Assembly (NCBI RefSeq): GCF_028010285.1
Contig: NZ_CP116304.1
Span: forward strand, 4,790,501-4,854,500
Length of the DNA stretch: 64,000 bases
Direction of reading: 5' to 3'
Origin: Pseudomonas sp. Q1-7
GTDB lineage: Bacteria; Pseudomonadota; Gammaproteobacteria; Pseudomonadales; Pseudomonadaceae
The position numbers and the translations under genes are program-made. How positions within the stretch are numbered: the first letter of the stretch is position 1; each line of letters opens with the position of its first letter. Below the pieces are notes generated by a model. It was not told the origin of the DNA. It worked only from the letters and a program-made list of their open reading frames with translations, and did not search any database. Below, piece by piece: positions 36,322-44,720 of the stretch.

Positions 36322-37089
36322 ATGATGTCCCGTTTCGCCTGTTACCCCAGCCTGGTCGACCGCAACGTGCTGATCACCGGTGGCGCCAGCGGCATCGGCG
36401 CCGCATTCGTCGAGCAGTTCTCCCGGCAAGGCGCCCGGGTGGCCTTCCTCGATGTGGACGAACGTGCCGCCGAGACGCTTGTCGAACGCCTCGCCGATGC
36501 GCGGCACGTACCCATCTACCTGTACTGTGACCTGACCGACCTGGACGCTCTGCGGGCTGCCATCGCCAGTGCTCGCGCGCAGATCGGCGCCATCGCCGTC
36601 CTGATAAACAACGCCGCAAACGACGGCCGACATGCACTGGCCGACATTGACGAGAGCGCCTTCGAGCACAACTTGGCGGTCAACCTGCGTCATCAGATCT
36701 TCGCGACCCAGGCGGTGATCCCGGACATGCGCCGGCTGGGCGGCGGCTCGATCATCTGCCTGGGATCTACGGGCTGGATGAGAAAAGGCGCCGGCTATCC
36801 CCTCTACGCGGCGGCCAAGGCGGCGGTGCGAGGCTTCGTCAACGGCATGGCCCGAGAACTGGGTCAGCAACGGATACGGATCAACAGCCTCGTGCCCGGC
36901 TGGGTCATCACAGAGCGCCAGGCGCGACTGTGGCTGGATGACGCCGGGCGCGAAGAGATTGCACGGAGCCAATGCCTACCGGGCTTTCTGAAACCCGACG
37001 AATTGGCCCGCGCAGCGCTGTTTCTCGCTGCCGACGACAGCCGCATGTGTACCGGCCAGGACTATATCGTCGACGGAGGCTGGATATGA
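36322..37089 (+). CDS. SDR-family sugar dehydrogenase, probably D-galactose 1-dehydrogenase
   Basis: 255 residues. NVLITGGASGIGAAF is the NAD(P)-binding glycine motif; LINNAAND, GSTGW (Ser) and YPLYAAAKAAV (Tyr-x3-Lys) complete the classical SDR set. It starts seven bases after AGGAG; a second Met follows directly. The next gene is a lactonase that overlaps it by four bases, and galactonate genes are upstream, so oxidation of galactose to galactonolactone is the most likely reaction. Arabinose or fucose are alternatives. Confidence 0.82.
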   Translation: MMSRFACYPSLVDRNVLITGGASGIGAAFVEQFSRQGARVAFLDVDERAAETLVERLADARHVPIYLYCDLTDLDALRAAIASARAQIGAIAVLINNAANDGRHALADIDESAFEHNLAVNLRHQIFATQAVIPDMRRLGGGSIICLGSTGWMRKGAGYPLYAAAKAAVRGFVNGMARELGQQRIRINSLVPGWVITERQARLWLDDAGREEIARSQCLPGFLKPDELARAALFLAADDSRMCTGQDYIVDGGWI

Positions 37090-37979
37090 CGGTCGTCGCT
37101 CCAATGGAGGTAGAGCTGGACGCCGGTAACATTCTCGGCGAGGGCATCCTCTGGTGCGATCGAACCCAGACGCTGTCCTGGACCGACATCCAGCGCGCCA
37201 CGCTGTTCCGCCTTCGGCCGGGAGGCGGGGTACTGCAACAGTGGCACCTGCCGGAACGACTGGCCTCCCTCGCGCTATGCGAAGACGAGGGCTGGTTGCT
37301 GCTGGCCTTGGCCTCGCGGCTGGCGTTCTTTCGCCTCTCCGATGGCGCCTTGCGGACGTTGCACGAGATAGAGCCCGGATTGCCGACGCGCTGCAACGAC
37401 GGCGCTTGCGACCGTCAGGGCCGCTTCGTTTTCGGCACCTTGCATGAGCCAAGCGCCGGGCCACGTCAGCCGCTGGGCGGTTTCTGGCGCCTGCACACCG
37501 ACCTGAGTCTGGAGCGCCTGCCCCTGCTGCCGGTGGCCATTGCCAATAGCCTCGCCTTCAGCCCCGACGGCACCATTCTGTACTACTGCGACTCGCCCAG
37601 CCGGCAAATCCACTGCTGCCCCTACGGTGAAACGCTCGGCCCGCCGCGGCTGTTCGCCGACCTTGGCGCGGTGCCTGGCGTACCGGACGGTTCCTGCGTC
37701 GACGCCGATGGCCACCTGTGGAACGCCCAATGGGGGCTGGGACGGGTAGTACGCTACGCTCCCGACGGCGCCGCGCAAGGCATCTGGCCAGTACCGGCGC
37801 TCCAGCCAACCCGCCCGGCATTCGGCGGCCCGCTGCTGGATATGCTCTATCTCACCAGCGCGCGTGAAGGGCGGTCCATCACGGAGCTGGCCAAAGATCC
37901 GCTGGCCGGCTCGCTGTTCCGCTGCCAGCCGGGCGTGCGCGGCCTGCCCGAGCCGCGCTTCGCCGGAACACCCGAGTGA
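37086..37979 (+). CDS. SMP-30/gluconolactonase-family lactonase (galactonolactonase)
   Basis: 297 residues from the ATG at 37086, which overlaps the dehydrogenase stop. Metal ligands of the six-bladed propeller are in NILGEGILW (Glu), PTRCNDGACDRQG (Asn), IANSLAFSPDG (Asn) and VPDGSCVDADG (Asp). It hydrolyses sugar lactones; with its neighbours this is probably galactono-lactone to galactonate. Last gene of the cluster. Confidence 0.88.
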   Translation: MTVVAPMEVELDAGNILGEGILWCDRTQTLSWTDIQRATLFRLRPGGGVLQQWHLPERLASLALCEDEGWLLLALASRLAFFRLSDGALRTLHEIEPGLPTRCNDGACDRQGRFVFGTLHEPSAGPRQPLGGFWRLHTDLSLERLPLLPVAIANSLAFSPDGTILYYCDSPSRQIHCCPYGETLGPPRLFADLGAVPGVPDGSCVDADGHLWNAQWGLGRVVRYAPDGAAQGIWPVPALQPTRPAFGGPLLDMLYLTSAREGRSITELAKDPLAGSLFRCQPGVRGLPEPRFAGTPE

Positions 37980-38463
37980 AGCGGATCGGACTGAGCGTCC
38001 CGGTCCCCCTGCACGTGTCCTTGAGCGCAGGGTGAATTCTGAGAGCCTACAACCCGGCTAAGCGGGTGTAGCCAGCTGTCAGCCGGCGTATCAGCAAGCG
38101 CGCTTCTACCGGCCACACCCAGGCTTATCTGGCGTGGTGCAGGTGATCGTGATGGATGACCCGCCGAGAACGACGAGGCGGTTTGCCACGCCCACCGTCG
38201 TGCTCGACCACACGTGTCCACTCGGCCTCGGTGAGACAGCGGGGGCAGTGCTGCTCAGGCTGGCTGCGTCGGTGATCGTCGCCCTCCAGGACGCTGCTCG
38301 GGAGGCTCGAACAGGCGTTTGCCGCTCAATGTGACACGCTGATCTCCGACGCGTTTCAGCGTCGTGGCCAAGGTAGCCGGATGCGTCGCGACGCTCGCTT
38401 TCTCCGTGAACAGCGCCATCCGCTCCGCCAGGCTAGACGGCGGGTCGGCCGGGGCTAACTCGA
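37980..38463. other. Gene-free stretch with decayed coding DNA
   Basis: 484 bp. On the minus strand two frames retain protein-like segments: LATTLKRVGDQRVTLSGKRL (about 38330-38400) and EQHCPRCLTEAEWTRVVEHD (about 38170-38230), with a CxxC pair. They read as parts of one frameshifted, truncated gene that I do not recognise. The remnant lies between the galactoside cluster and core genes and probably marks the end of an acquired segment. Confidence 0.45.
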
Positions 38464-39483
38464 CTAACGGCCGGCACGATAATCGCTCGGCAACTTCCCC
38501 GTCCATTTGCGGAAGGCCCGGCGGAAGTTGGACGGGTCGCTGAAGCCCAGCAGGTTGGCGATCTCGAACAGCGGCAGTTGGGTGGTGCCGAGGTATTGCA
38601 GGGCCAGCCCCTTGCGCACCTCATCCAGCACCTGTTGATAACTGGTGCCCATGGCCGACAGGTGCCGGCGCAGGCTGCGACCGCTGGTGTGCAGGGCGTG
38701 GGCCGCACCGTCGAGGTCGGGGAAGTCGCCCGGGCGCGCCAGCAACAGGCGGCGCACGCGGGTGAGCAGCGCGTCCTGCACGTCCAGGCTGGCCAGCAAG
38801 GCTTCGCACTGCTGTTCGCACATCTGCACCGTGGCCGGATTGGCCAGGGCCATGGGGCGCTCCAGGTAGGCCTTGGGCAGGCTCAGCCAGTGGCAGGGCT
38901 GCTCGAACCGCGCCGCCACGCCGAACACGTCCGCGTAGCGAGCCGCATAGACGGGCGCCGCGTGGGCAAAGCCCACCTGTTGACCGCTCAGCTCCTCGCC
39001 GACGAGGAAGCGCGCAATGCTGAAGAAACTGGCCAGCAGGCCCTCGCCGGCGAAGCGACCCAACGGCCCCATGGGAAAGGATTCGGTGGCGCGCAGTTGC
39101 AGGCAGTCGCCCTGCTCCACCAGCTCCAGCTCGTAGGCCAGGCCCAGCACCCGGTAATACTTCATGGCGAACTGCAGGGCACGCCCGAGGTTGGCGCTGG
39201 ACAGCACCGCATAGCCGAGGATGCCGTGGGTGGAAACGTTCAGCCGCTGACCGAGGATCAGGCCCAGGGCCGGTTCGTGGCAGTGCTGCAGCGCGGCGGC
39301 GGCGAGCTGGTGGAAGTCGATGAACGACAGGCGGCCATTGGGATTGCCGAGGATTTCCGGCCGGACCCTGGCGCTGGCGAACAGCGCCGCGCGCACTACG
39401 CCCAACTCCTCGGCCAGACCCAGCAGGGCTTCGGCATAGGCAACGGGCACCAGTTCGGCGGAAAAGGTCAGCGGCTGCTTCAT
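38464..39483 (-). CDS. AraC-family regulator with arabinose-binding-type N-terminal domain
   Basis: 339 residues from the ATG at 39483; the frame is open to 39879 but that part overlaps the neighbouring gene. The N-terminal 200 residues resemble the Arabinose_bd (PF12625) sensor domain (RPEILGNPNGRLSFIDFHQL, GQRLNVSTHGILGYAVLSS). The C-terminal double helix-turn-helix has GRSLRRHLSAMGTSYQQVLD and LLGFSDPSNFRRAFRKWTG. It is divergent from the PF10118 hydrolase 121 bp away and is the likely regulator of that gene. The ligand is unknown. Confidence 0.9.
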   Translation of the reverse strand: MKQPLTFSAELVPVAYAEALLGLAEELGVVRAALFASARVRPEILGNPNGRLSFIDFHQLAAAALQHCHEPALGLILGQRLNVSTHGILGYAVLSSANLGRALQFAMKYYRVLGLAYELELVEQGDCLQLRATESFPMGPLGRFAGEGLLASFFSIARFLVGEELSGQQVGFAHAAPVYAARYADVFGVAARFEQPCHWLSLPKAYLERPMALANPATVQMCEQQCEALLASLDVQDALLTRVRRLLLARPGDFPDLDGAAHALHTSGRSLRRHLSAMGTSYQQVLDEVRKGLALQYLGTTQLPLFEIANLLGFSDPSNFRRAFRKWTGKLPSDYRAGR

Positions 39484-39604
39484 CGTGGCGTCTTGTTCTG
39501 GTTGTGGCCGGATATGACCTGAAGGTTGGCAGAAGTTAACCTTGTCCGACAAAACCCGGCAAGCCGATAGTGGAACCATGGTCCTACATACTCGAGGAAC
39601 CCCC

Positions 39605-40441
39605 ATGGCCAGCACCACCCCCAAAGGATTGGTTATCCGTCCGCGCCACATGGATTTCGACCTGCCCAGCCCCCTGCCCCGCCACTGGCACGGCGGCGAT
39701 GCGTTCAAGAGCCACCTGTTCGATGCCATGTCGGTGCTCTTCCCCGACGGCGAGCGCTTCTTCATCGACTCGGTGCGCCACTTCCGCGAGCAGATCGAAG
39801 ACCCGGTGCTGAAGGAGCAGATCCGCGGCTTCATCGGCCAGGAGGGCCACCACAGCCGCGAACACCTGGAGTACAGCAACCGCTTGCGCGACCTCGGCTA
39901 CGACATCGGCACCATCGAACGCCGCGCCCGGGCACGTATCCGCTTCACCCAGAAGAAATTCTCCCCTCACCGCCAACTGGCCGCCACCGCCGCCTTGGAA
40001 CACATCACCGCGATCATGGCCGACGGCCTGCTGAAGAACCCCGAATACATGGCCGGCGCCCACCCGAGCATGGCGCGCCTGTGGCGCTGGCACGCGCTGG
40101 AGGAAACCGAACACAAGGCGGTGGCCTTCGACGTCTACAACCAGGTCTGCGGCAGCCACCGCCTGCTGCGACGGGCGATGCTGATGGGCACCTTCTTCTT
40201 CGTCCTCGACACCAGCCGTGGCTTGGCGCACATGCTCAAGCGCGACGGCCTGCTGTGGAACTGGCGGGTCTGGCGCGACGGTCTGGCCTGGATGTGGGGC
40301 CGCAACGGCATCTTCCGCCCCCTGCTCGCTACCTATCTGGACTTCTTCAGGAAGGGCTTCCACCCCTGGCAACACGACAACCTGGACCTGCTGAACAAGG
40401 CGCGGGAAGAGTTCGACGTAGCGCAGGCGAGTGTGGCGTGA
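39605..40441 (+). CDS. Metal-dependent hydrolase, PF10118 family
   Basis: 278 residues; GAGGAAC precedes the ATG at 39605, which is preferred to the upstream frame from 39542. Family features are IRPRHMDFDLPSPLPRHW at the start, GFIGQEGHHSREH (Glu and two His), EHITAIMADGLL and RWHALEETEHKAVAFDVY. These helical Glu/His sites suggest a di-metal centre. The substrate is not known. Confidence 0.87.
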   Translation: MASTTPKGLVIRPRHMDFDLPSPLPRHWHGGDAFKSHLFDAMSVLFPDGERFFIDSVRHFREQIEDPVLKEQIRGFIGQEGHHSREHLEYSNRLRDLGYDIGTIERRARARIRFTQKKFSPHRQLAATAALEHITAIMADGLLKNPEYMAGAHPSMARLWRWHALEETEHKAVAFDVYNQVCGSHRLLRRAMLMGTFFFVLDTSRGLAHMLKRDGLLWNWRVWRDGLAWMWGRNGIFRPLLATYLDFFRKGFHPWQHDNLDLLNKAREEFDVAQASVA

Positions 40442-40481
40442 GGCGGCGAAGAGCAGGCACGGCGATGTCCAGCCTTTAACT

Positions 40482-41423
40482 TCAAATCACACCGCCCCAT
40501 TGCAGCAGGAACAACCCGACGTTGGTGGTCACCACTGCCGCCAGCGTGGTGATCACGATGATGGCCGCCGCCAGTTCGTGGTTGCCGTTCACCGCGCGGG
40601 CCATCACGAAGCTGGCCGCCGCCGTCGGGCTGCCGAAGTAGAGAAAGAGGATCGCCAGTTCGGCGTTGCGGAAGCCGCATAGCCAGGCACCCAAGGTGGC
40701 GAGGATCGGCAGCCAGACCATTTTCATCAGGCTGGCGCTGACCGCGACCCGCCCGCTGGAACGCAGCGAGGCCAGGGACAGGGTGCCGCCGATGCAGATC
40801 AGCGCCAGCGGCAGGGTCATCTGGGCGAAGTAATCGCCCGAAGTGACCAGCCAGGCCGGTAGCGGAATCTGCCAGTAGGCCACCGGAATGGCCGCCAGCA
40901 CGCCGATGATCAGCGGGTTGCTGATGATGCTCCTCGCCAGGCTGAGCGGATCGCTCTTGGCATTCGGGCTGTAGATCGCCAGGACGATGGACGACAGTGT
41001 GTTGTAGCTGAGGATCACCACCCCGCCGAGGATACTGCCCACCGACAGGCCGTAGTCGCCGTACATGCTGGTGGCCAGGGCCAGGCCGACAATGCCGTTG
41101 TTGCCGCGAAAGGCACCCTGGGCATAGATGCCGCGATCGGCCGCCGGGCAACGCAGGATGGCCCAGCCCCAGCCGACCAGGAAACACACCAGGGTCGCCG
41201 CCACGAAGTAGCCGATCAGTGCCGGTTGCAGCGCCGTGCGCAGGTCGGCCCGGACGATGCCGAGAAACAGCAGCGTGGGCATGGTGCCCTTGAACACCAG
41301 GGATGAAGCCGTGTCGATGAAGCGGGCGTCGATCCAGCCCAGGCGCTTGAGGGCCACGCCCAGGAACAGCATGGAGAAGACCGGCGCGGTGATGCTGAGG
41401 GTCTGCTGGACGACGGCAAGCAT
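40482..41423 (-). CDS. AEC-family transporter (auxin efflux carrier type)
   Basis: 313 residues, about ten membrane segments. ITAPVFSMLFLGVALKRLGW at the start, GAFRGNNGIVGLALA near residue 105 and LALICIGGTLSL in the second half are typical. It is probably an export or uptake carrier for small organic acids or amino acids. It converges with the PF10118 gene. The start at 41423 gives a complete first segment. Confidence 0.88.
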   Translation of the reverse strand: MLAVVQQTLSITAPVFSMLFLGVALKRLGWIDARFIDTASSLVFKGTMPTLLFLGIVRADLRTALQPALIGYFVAATLVCFLVGWGWAILRCPAADRGIYAQGAFRGNNGIVGLALATSMYGDYGLSVGSILGGVVILSYNTLSSIVLAIYSPNAKSDPLSLARSIISNPLIIGVLAAIPVAYWQIPLPAWLVTSGDYFAQMTLPLALICIGGTLSLASLRSSGRVAVSASLMKMVWLPILATLGAWLCGFRNAELAILFLYFGSPTAAASFVMARAVNGNHELAAAIIVITTLAAVVTTNVGLFLLQWGGVI

Positions 41424-41526
41424 GGTGAACCTGGGCGGCGGGAATAGTTAGGCGGCTAAGGATACCAACTGCGGAAGAGAAAAGGCTTTCGCAGACCTTT
41501 CAGACCGATGGGGCGGGAATCGTCAC

Positions 41527-41586
41527 TGTGGGAGCGAATTCATTCGCGAAGCGGCGTCCGTCATCGCGAATGAATTCGCTCCCACA
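41527..41586. repeat. REP pair (inverted)
   Basis: TGTGGGAGCGAATTCATTCG and its inverse at the other end, with 14-20 bp between, able to form a long hairpin after the AEC and roxR genes. One of five such sites in this window. Confidence 0.9.
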
Positions 41587-41604
41587 AATACAAGCAGGGG
41601 CCGT

Positions 41605-42165
41605 TCAGCGACGCACCGGCCGCTTCTGCAACTTGCGCTGCAAGGTCCGGCGGTGCATGCCCAGGGCGCGGGCGGTGGCGGAGATATTGCCGTCGTGCTC
41701 GGCCAGCACGCGCTGGATGTGCTCCCACTGCAGGCGGTCCACCGACATGGGGTTTTCCGGGACCAGGCTGTCCAGGTCGGCATGCTCGGAGAGCAGCGCG
41801 GTCAGCACGTCGTCGGCATCGGCCGGCTTGCACAGGTAGTTGGTGGCGCCGCGCTTGATGGCTTCCACCGCCGTGGCGATGCTGGAATAGCCGGTGAGGA
41901 TCACCACGCGCATCTCGGCATCCAGTTCCAGCAGCTTGGGCAGCAGCACCAGGCCGGAATCGCCGTCCATCTTCAGGTCCAGCACGGCGTAATCGGGCAG
42001 ATCGTCCTTGGCCAGTTGCAGGCCTTCTTCCGCCGAACCGGCCACGGTCACCCGCAGGCCGCGGCGGGACATGGCGCGAGCCATCACGCGAGTGAAGGTG
42101 GCGTCGTCGTCGACCAGCAGCAGGTGAGGTTGTTCTTCGCCTTCGATCAGGGGTTCGTCACTCAT
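41605..42165 (-). CDS. roxR: Response regulator RoxR (RegA/PrrA family)
   Basis: 186 residues. The receiver has acidic residues in LLLVDDDATF, phospho-acceptor Asp in YAVLDLKMDGDSG, and the Thr/Lys positions in VILTGYSS and LCKPADAD. The Fis-type helix-turn-helix GNISATARALGMHRRTLQRKL is nearly invariant in RegA/PrrA/RoxR proteins. It controls terminal oxidases and redox genes, including cyanide-insensitive respiration in Pseudomonas. It follows roxS by 24 bp in the same operon. Confidence 0.95.
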   Translation of the reverse strand: MSDEPLIEGEEQPHLLLVDDDATFTRVMARAMSRRGLRVTVAGSAEEGLQLAKDDLPDYAVLDLKMDGDSGLVLLPKLLELDAEMRVVILTGYSSIATAVEAIKRGATNYLCKPADADDVLTALLSEHADLDSLVPENPMSVDRLQWEHIQRVLAEHDGNISATARALGMHRRTLQRKLQKRPVRR

Positions 42166-42189
42166 CTCGCTTCCTCTTCGTCAAGGCTC

Positions 42190-43446
42190 TCAGGCGACGC
42201 CGTAGGTGCGCGGCAGGCGCAGCTCGGTCAGGGTGCCGCCCTCTTCATGGTTATAGAGTTTAACCGTGCCGCCGGCACGGGTGACGCTGGCCTGGCTCAG
42301 GAACAGGCCGAGGCCGAAGCCCTTGCCCTTGGTGGTGAAGAAGGGCCGCCCCAACTGCTCGGCGATGGCCAGGGGCACGCCAGCCCCATGATCGCGGATG
42401 GTCAGCACCATCCACTGGTGATCCCAGTTGATGCGGATGTCGAGCTTTTCCGGGCAGGCATCGGCGGCGTTGTTGAGCAGGTTCAGCAGGGCCTGTGTCA
42501 GGTCTGCCGGGGGCTTCACCCGCGGCGCCACGCCAAGTCCCATGCACTGGTAGCGGTAGGTGGCTTCCGGGCGCATCAGGTGCCAGCGGTTGAGGGTGAC
42601 TTCCAGCCACTCGATCACCGACAGCTCCACCACCGCCTGCCGGCGATCCGCCTCGGCGGCGCGCACCAGTTGTTGCAGGGTGTCCTTGCAGAGCATCACC
42701 TGTTCCTGCAGCAGGGCCAGGTCATCCTGCAGGCCGGGCTTGTCGCGATGCTCCTGGCGCAGTTCCTTGAGCAGCACGCTCATGGTCGCCAGCGGCGTAC
42801 CCAGTTCGTGGGCGGCACCGGCGGCCTGGGTGGCCACGGCCAGCAGTTGCTGGTCGCGCATGCTTTCCTCGCGGCGTACCGCCTGCAGCTGATCCTGGCG
42901 ACGCAGCTCCTCGGCCATCCGCGCGACGAAGAAGGTGATTAGCGCCGCCGCCAGGGCGAAGCTCAGCCACATGCCGTAGATCAGCAGCGACTCACGCTGG
43001 CCGGAGGGCATTTCCAGCGGGTGGAACAGCACCAGCAGCAGGGTGTAGGCCACCAGCGCCAGCCCCGCCAGCGTCAGGGTGTAGAGCCAGGGCAGGGTCG
43101 CCGCGGCGATGGTCAGCGGCACCAGGTAATAGGATACGAAGGGGTTGGTCGAACCCCCGGAGAAATACAGCAGCACGCTGTGGATGACCAGGTCGAAACC
43201 GAGCTGCACGGCATATTCCAGCTCGGTCACCGGCCAGGGCCCGCGCAGGCGCAGGGCCGTGGCCACGCACAGCACCGTGGACACACCGAGGGTCAGGCTC
43301 AGCGCCAGCCAGGGCAGCGGCAGTAATTGCGACTTGTAGGCGAGGCCGACCGAGCCGGCCTGGGCGGCCAGGACAAGGATGCGGATCAGGGTCAGCCGCA
43401 GCAGGTTCTGGCGGCTGGCGGACAGTAGCTGTACGGGTTCGAGCAT
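42190..43446 (-). CDS. roxS: Sensor histidine kinase RoxS (RegB/PrrB family)
   Basis: 418 residues from the ATG at 43446. Six membrane segments in the first 180 residues include the redox-linked heptapeptide-like GGSTNPFVSYYLVPL, diagnostic of RegB/PrrB. The H box is AAGAAHELGTPLATMSVL, followed by N box LLNLLNNAADACPEKL and G boxes DHGAGVPL and GKGFGLGLFLS. It senses the respiratory state and phosphorylates RoxR. Confidence 0.95.
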   Translation of the reverse strand: MLEPVQLLSASRQNLLRLTLIRILVLAAQAGSVGLAYKSQLLPLPWLALSLTLGVSTVLCVATALRLRGPWPVTELEYAVQLGFDLVIHSVLLYFSGGSTNPFVSYYLVPLTIAAATLPWLYTLTLAGLALVAYTLLLVLFHPLEMPSGQRESLLIYGMWLSFALAAALITFFVARMAEELRRQDQLQAVRREESMRDQQLLAVATQAAGAAHELGTPLATMSVLLKELRQEHRDKPGLQDDLALLQEQVMLCKDTLQQLVRAAEADRRQAVVELSVIEWLEVTLNRWHLMRPEATYRYQCMGLGVAPRVKPPADLTQALLNLLNNAADACPEKLDIRINWDHQWMVLTIRDHGAGVPLAIAEQLGRPFFTTKGKGFGLGLFLSQASVTRAGGTVKLYNHEEGGTLTELRLPRTYGVA

Positions 43447-43538
43447 GGGTACTCCCTGGAATCGGCGGAGTATAACCAAGGCATGCCCCGGCCCGCCTCC
43501 GTGCGGCAACTCGCCGCAGTGGGTACGGAACTCCACGC

Positions 43539-43640
43539 TTGTGGGAGCGAATTCATTCGCGATGCAGGACGAAGTCCTGCCCCTGGCCCTCCCATAGGGA
43601 CCGTTGCACGGTCCTTTCGCGAATGAATTCGCTCCTACGA
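43539..43640. repeat. REP pair (inverted)
   Basis: TTGTGGGAGCGAATTCATTC at 43539 and its inverse ending at 43640, with about 55 bp between that include two small hairpins (GCAGGACGAAGTCCTGC; GGACCGTTGCACGGTCC). Confidence 0.9.
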
Positions 43641-43790
43641 GATCATCATCCACCGCGCTGCAGCTGGAACATCCGTCCTCATTCCAGGTCAATTTGCGAC
43701 GCCGTTAACCCGAATGGACGACCCTCTTCGTCCACTATGGAGAAATCCCCGCGCAACCCGCGCGCAAGCCTGTCCCACAAGGAGTCGTTC

Positions 43791-44507
43791 ATGTCCACGT
43801 ACACCCGCCTCGCCGCCGCCCTCGCCCTCTGCGCCGCCAGCTTCGGCAGTCTCTCGGCCCAGGCCGCCGGCGAAGTCCACTACAACCAGGTCGCGGTGCG
43901 CGCAGAAGTCAGCCAGGAAGTGGCCCACGACCTGATGCACGTGACCCTCTACAGCGAGTCGCAGAATACCGACCCGGCCAAGCTCGCCGAGCAGATCACC
44001 CGCACCCTCAATGGTGCCGTGGACAAGGCGCGCAAGACCAAAGGCGTCAGCGTCAGCCTGGGCAGCCGCAACAGCTACCCGGTGTATGACGACAAGGGCC
44101 AGAAGATCACCGCCTGGCGCGAACGCGCCGAACTGCGCCTGGAAAGCGCCGACTTCGCCACGCTGTCCCAGCTCAGCGCCGACCTGCTGGGCGACCTGAA
44201 GGTGGCCGGAATGAACTTCAGCATCGCCGAGAAGACCCGCAAGACCCACGAAGACGACTTGATCAAGCAGGCCGTGGACGCCTTCAAGGCCCGCGCGCAG
44301 CTAGCTACCGATGCCCTCGGCGGCAAGGGCTACAAACTGGTCAACCTGAGCCTGAACAGCGCCGGCTTCCAGCCGCCGCAGCCGATCATGATGCGCGCCA
44401 TGGCCGCCAAGGGGTACGCCGACAGCGCCGCCGCGCCGGAAATCGAAGCCGGCACCAGCCGCGTCAGCGTCAGCGCCGACGGCACCATCGAAGTGCAGAT
44501 GCCCTGA
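43791..44507 (+). CDS. SIMPL-domain (DUF541) periplasmic protein
   Basis: 238 residues; the ATG at 43791 follows AAGGAG and gives the signal peptide LAAALALCAASFGSLSAQAA. The body has the SIMPL/DUF541 pattern: VRAEVSQEVAHDLMHVTLYS, AWRERAELRLESADF and EIEAGTSRVSVSADGTIEVQ. Exported, of unclear role, linked in some bacteria to oxidative stress. It occupies the place between roxS and dppA seen in P. aeruginosa. Confidence 0.88.
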   Translation: MSTYTRLAAALALCAASFGSLSAQAAGEVHYNQVAVRAEVSQEVAHDLMHVTLYSESQNTDPAKLAEQITRTLNGAVDKARKTKGVSVSLGSRNSYPVYDDKGQKITAWRERAELRLESADFATLSQLSADLLGDLKVAGMNFSIAEKTRKTHEDDLIKQAVDAFKARAQLATDALGGKGYKLVNLSLNSAGFQPPQPIMMRAMAAKGYADSAAAPEIEAGTSRVSVSADGTIEVQMP

Positions 44508-44516
44508 TGCATAGCA

Positions 44517-44545
44517 GGGCGCCGAACCGCATTGGCGCGGCGCCC
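44517..44545 (+). terminator. Hairpin after the SIMPL gene
   Basis: GGGCGCCG (44517-44524) pairs with CGGCGCCC (44538-44545). There is no T run, so termination is uncertain. Confidence 0.35.
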
Positions 44546-44720
44546 TCCACCCTGCCCCGGTCGCGATTTGCAGAATTGCGACACGCCCTTACAGCTTTTT
44601 CCCGCCGACTACACTCTTTGCCGTCCGGCTATTGCGTCGGGCATATGCCCTGCATAGCTTCTCGCAAGGTCCTTACAAAGGACCCCTCACGATGACAACC
44701 AGAACAAACATGAGGTCAAC

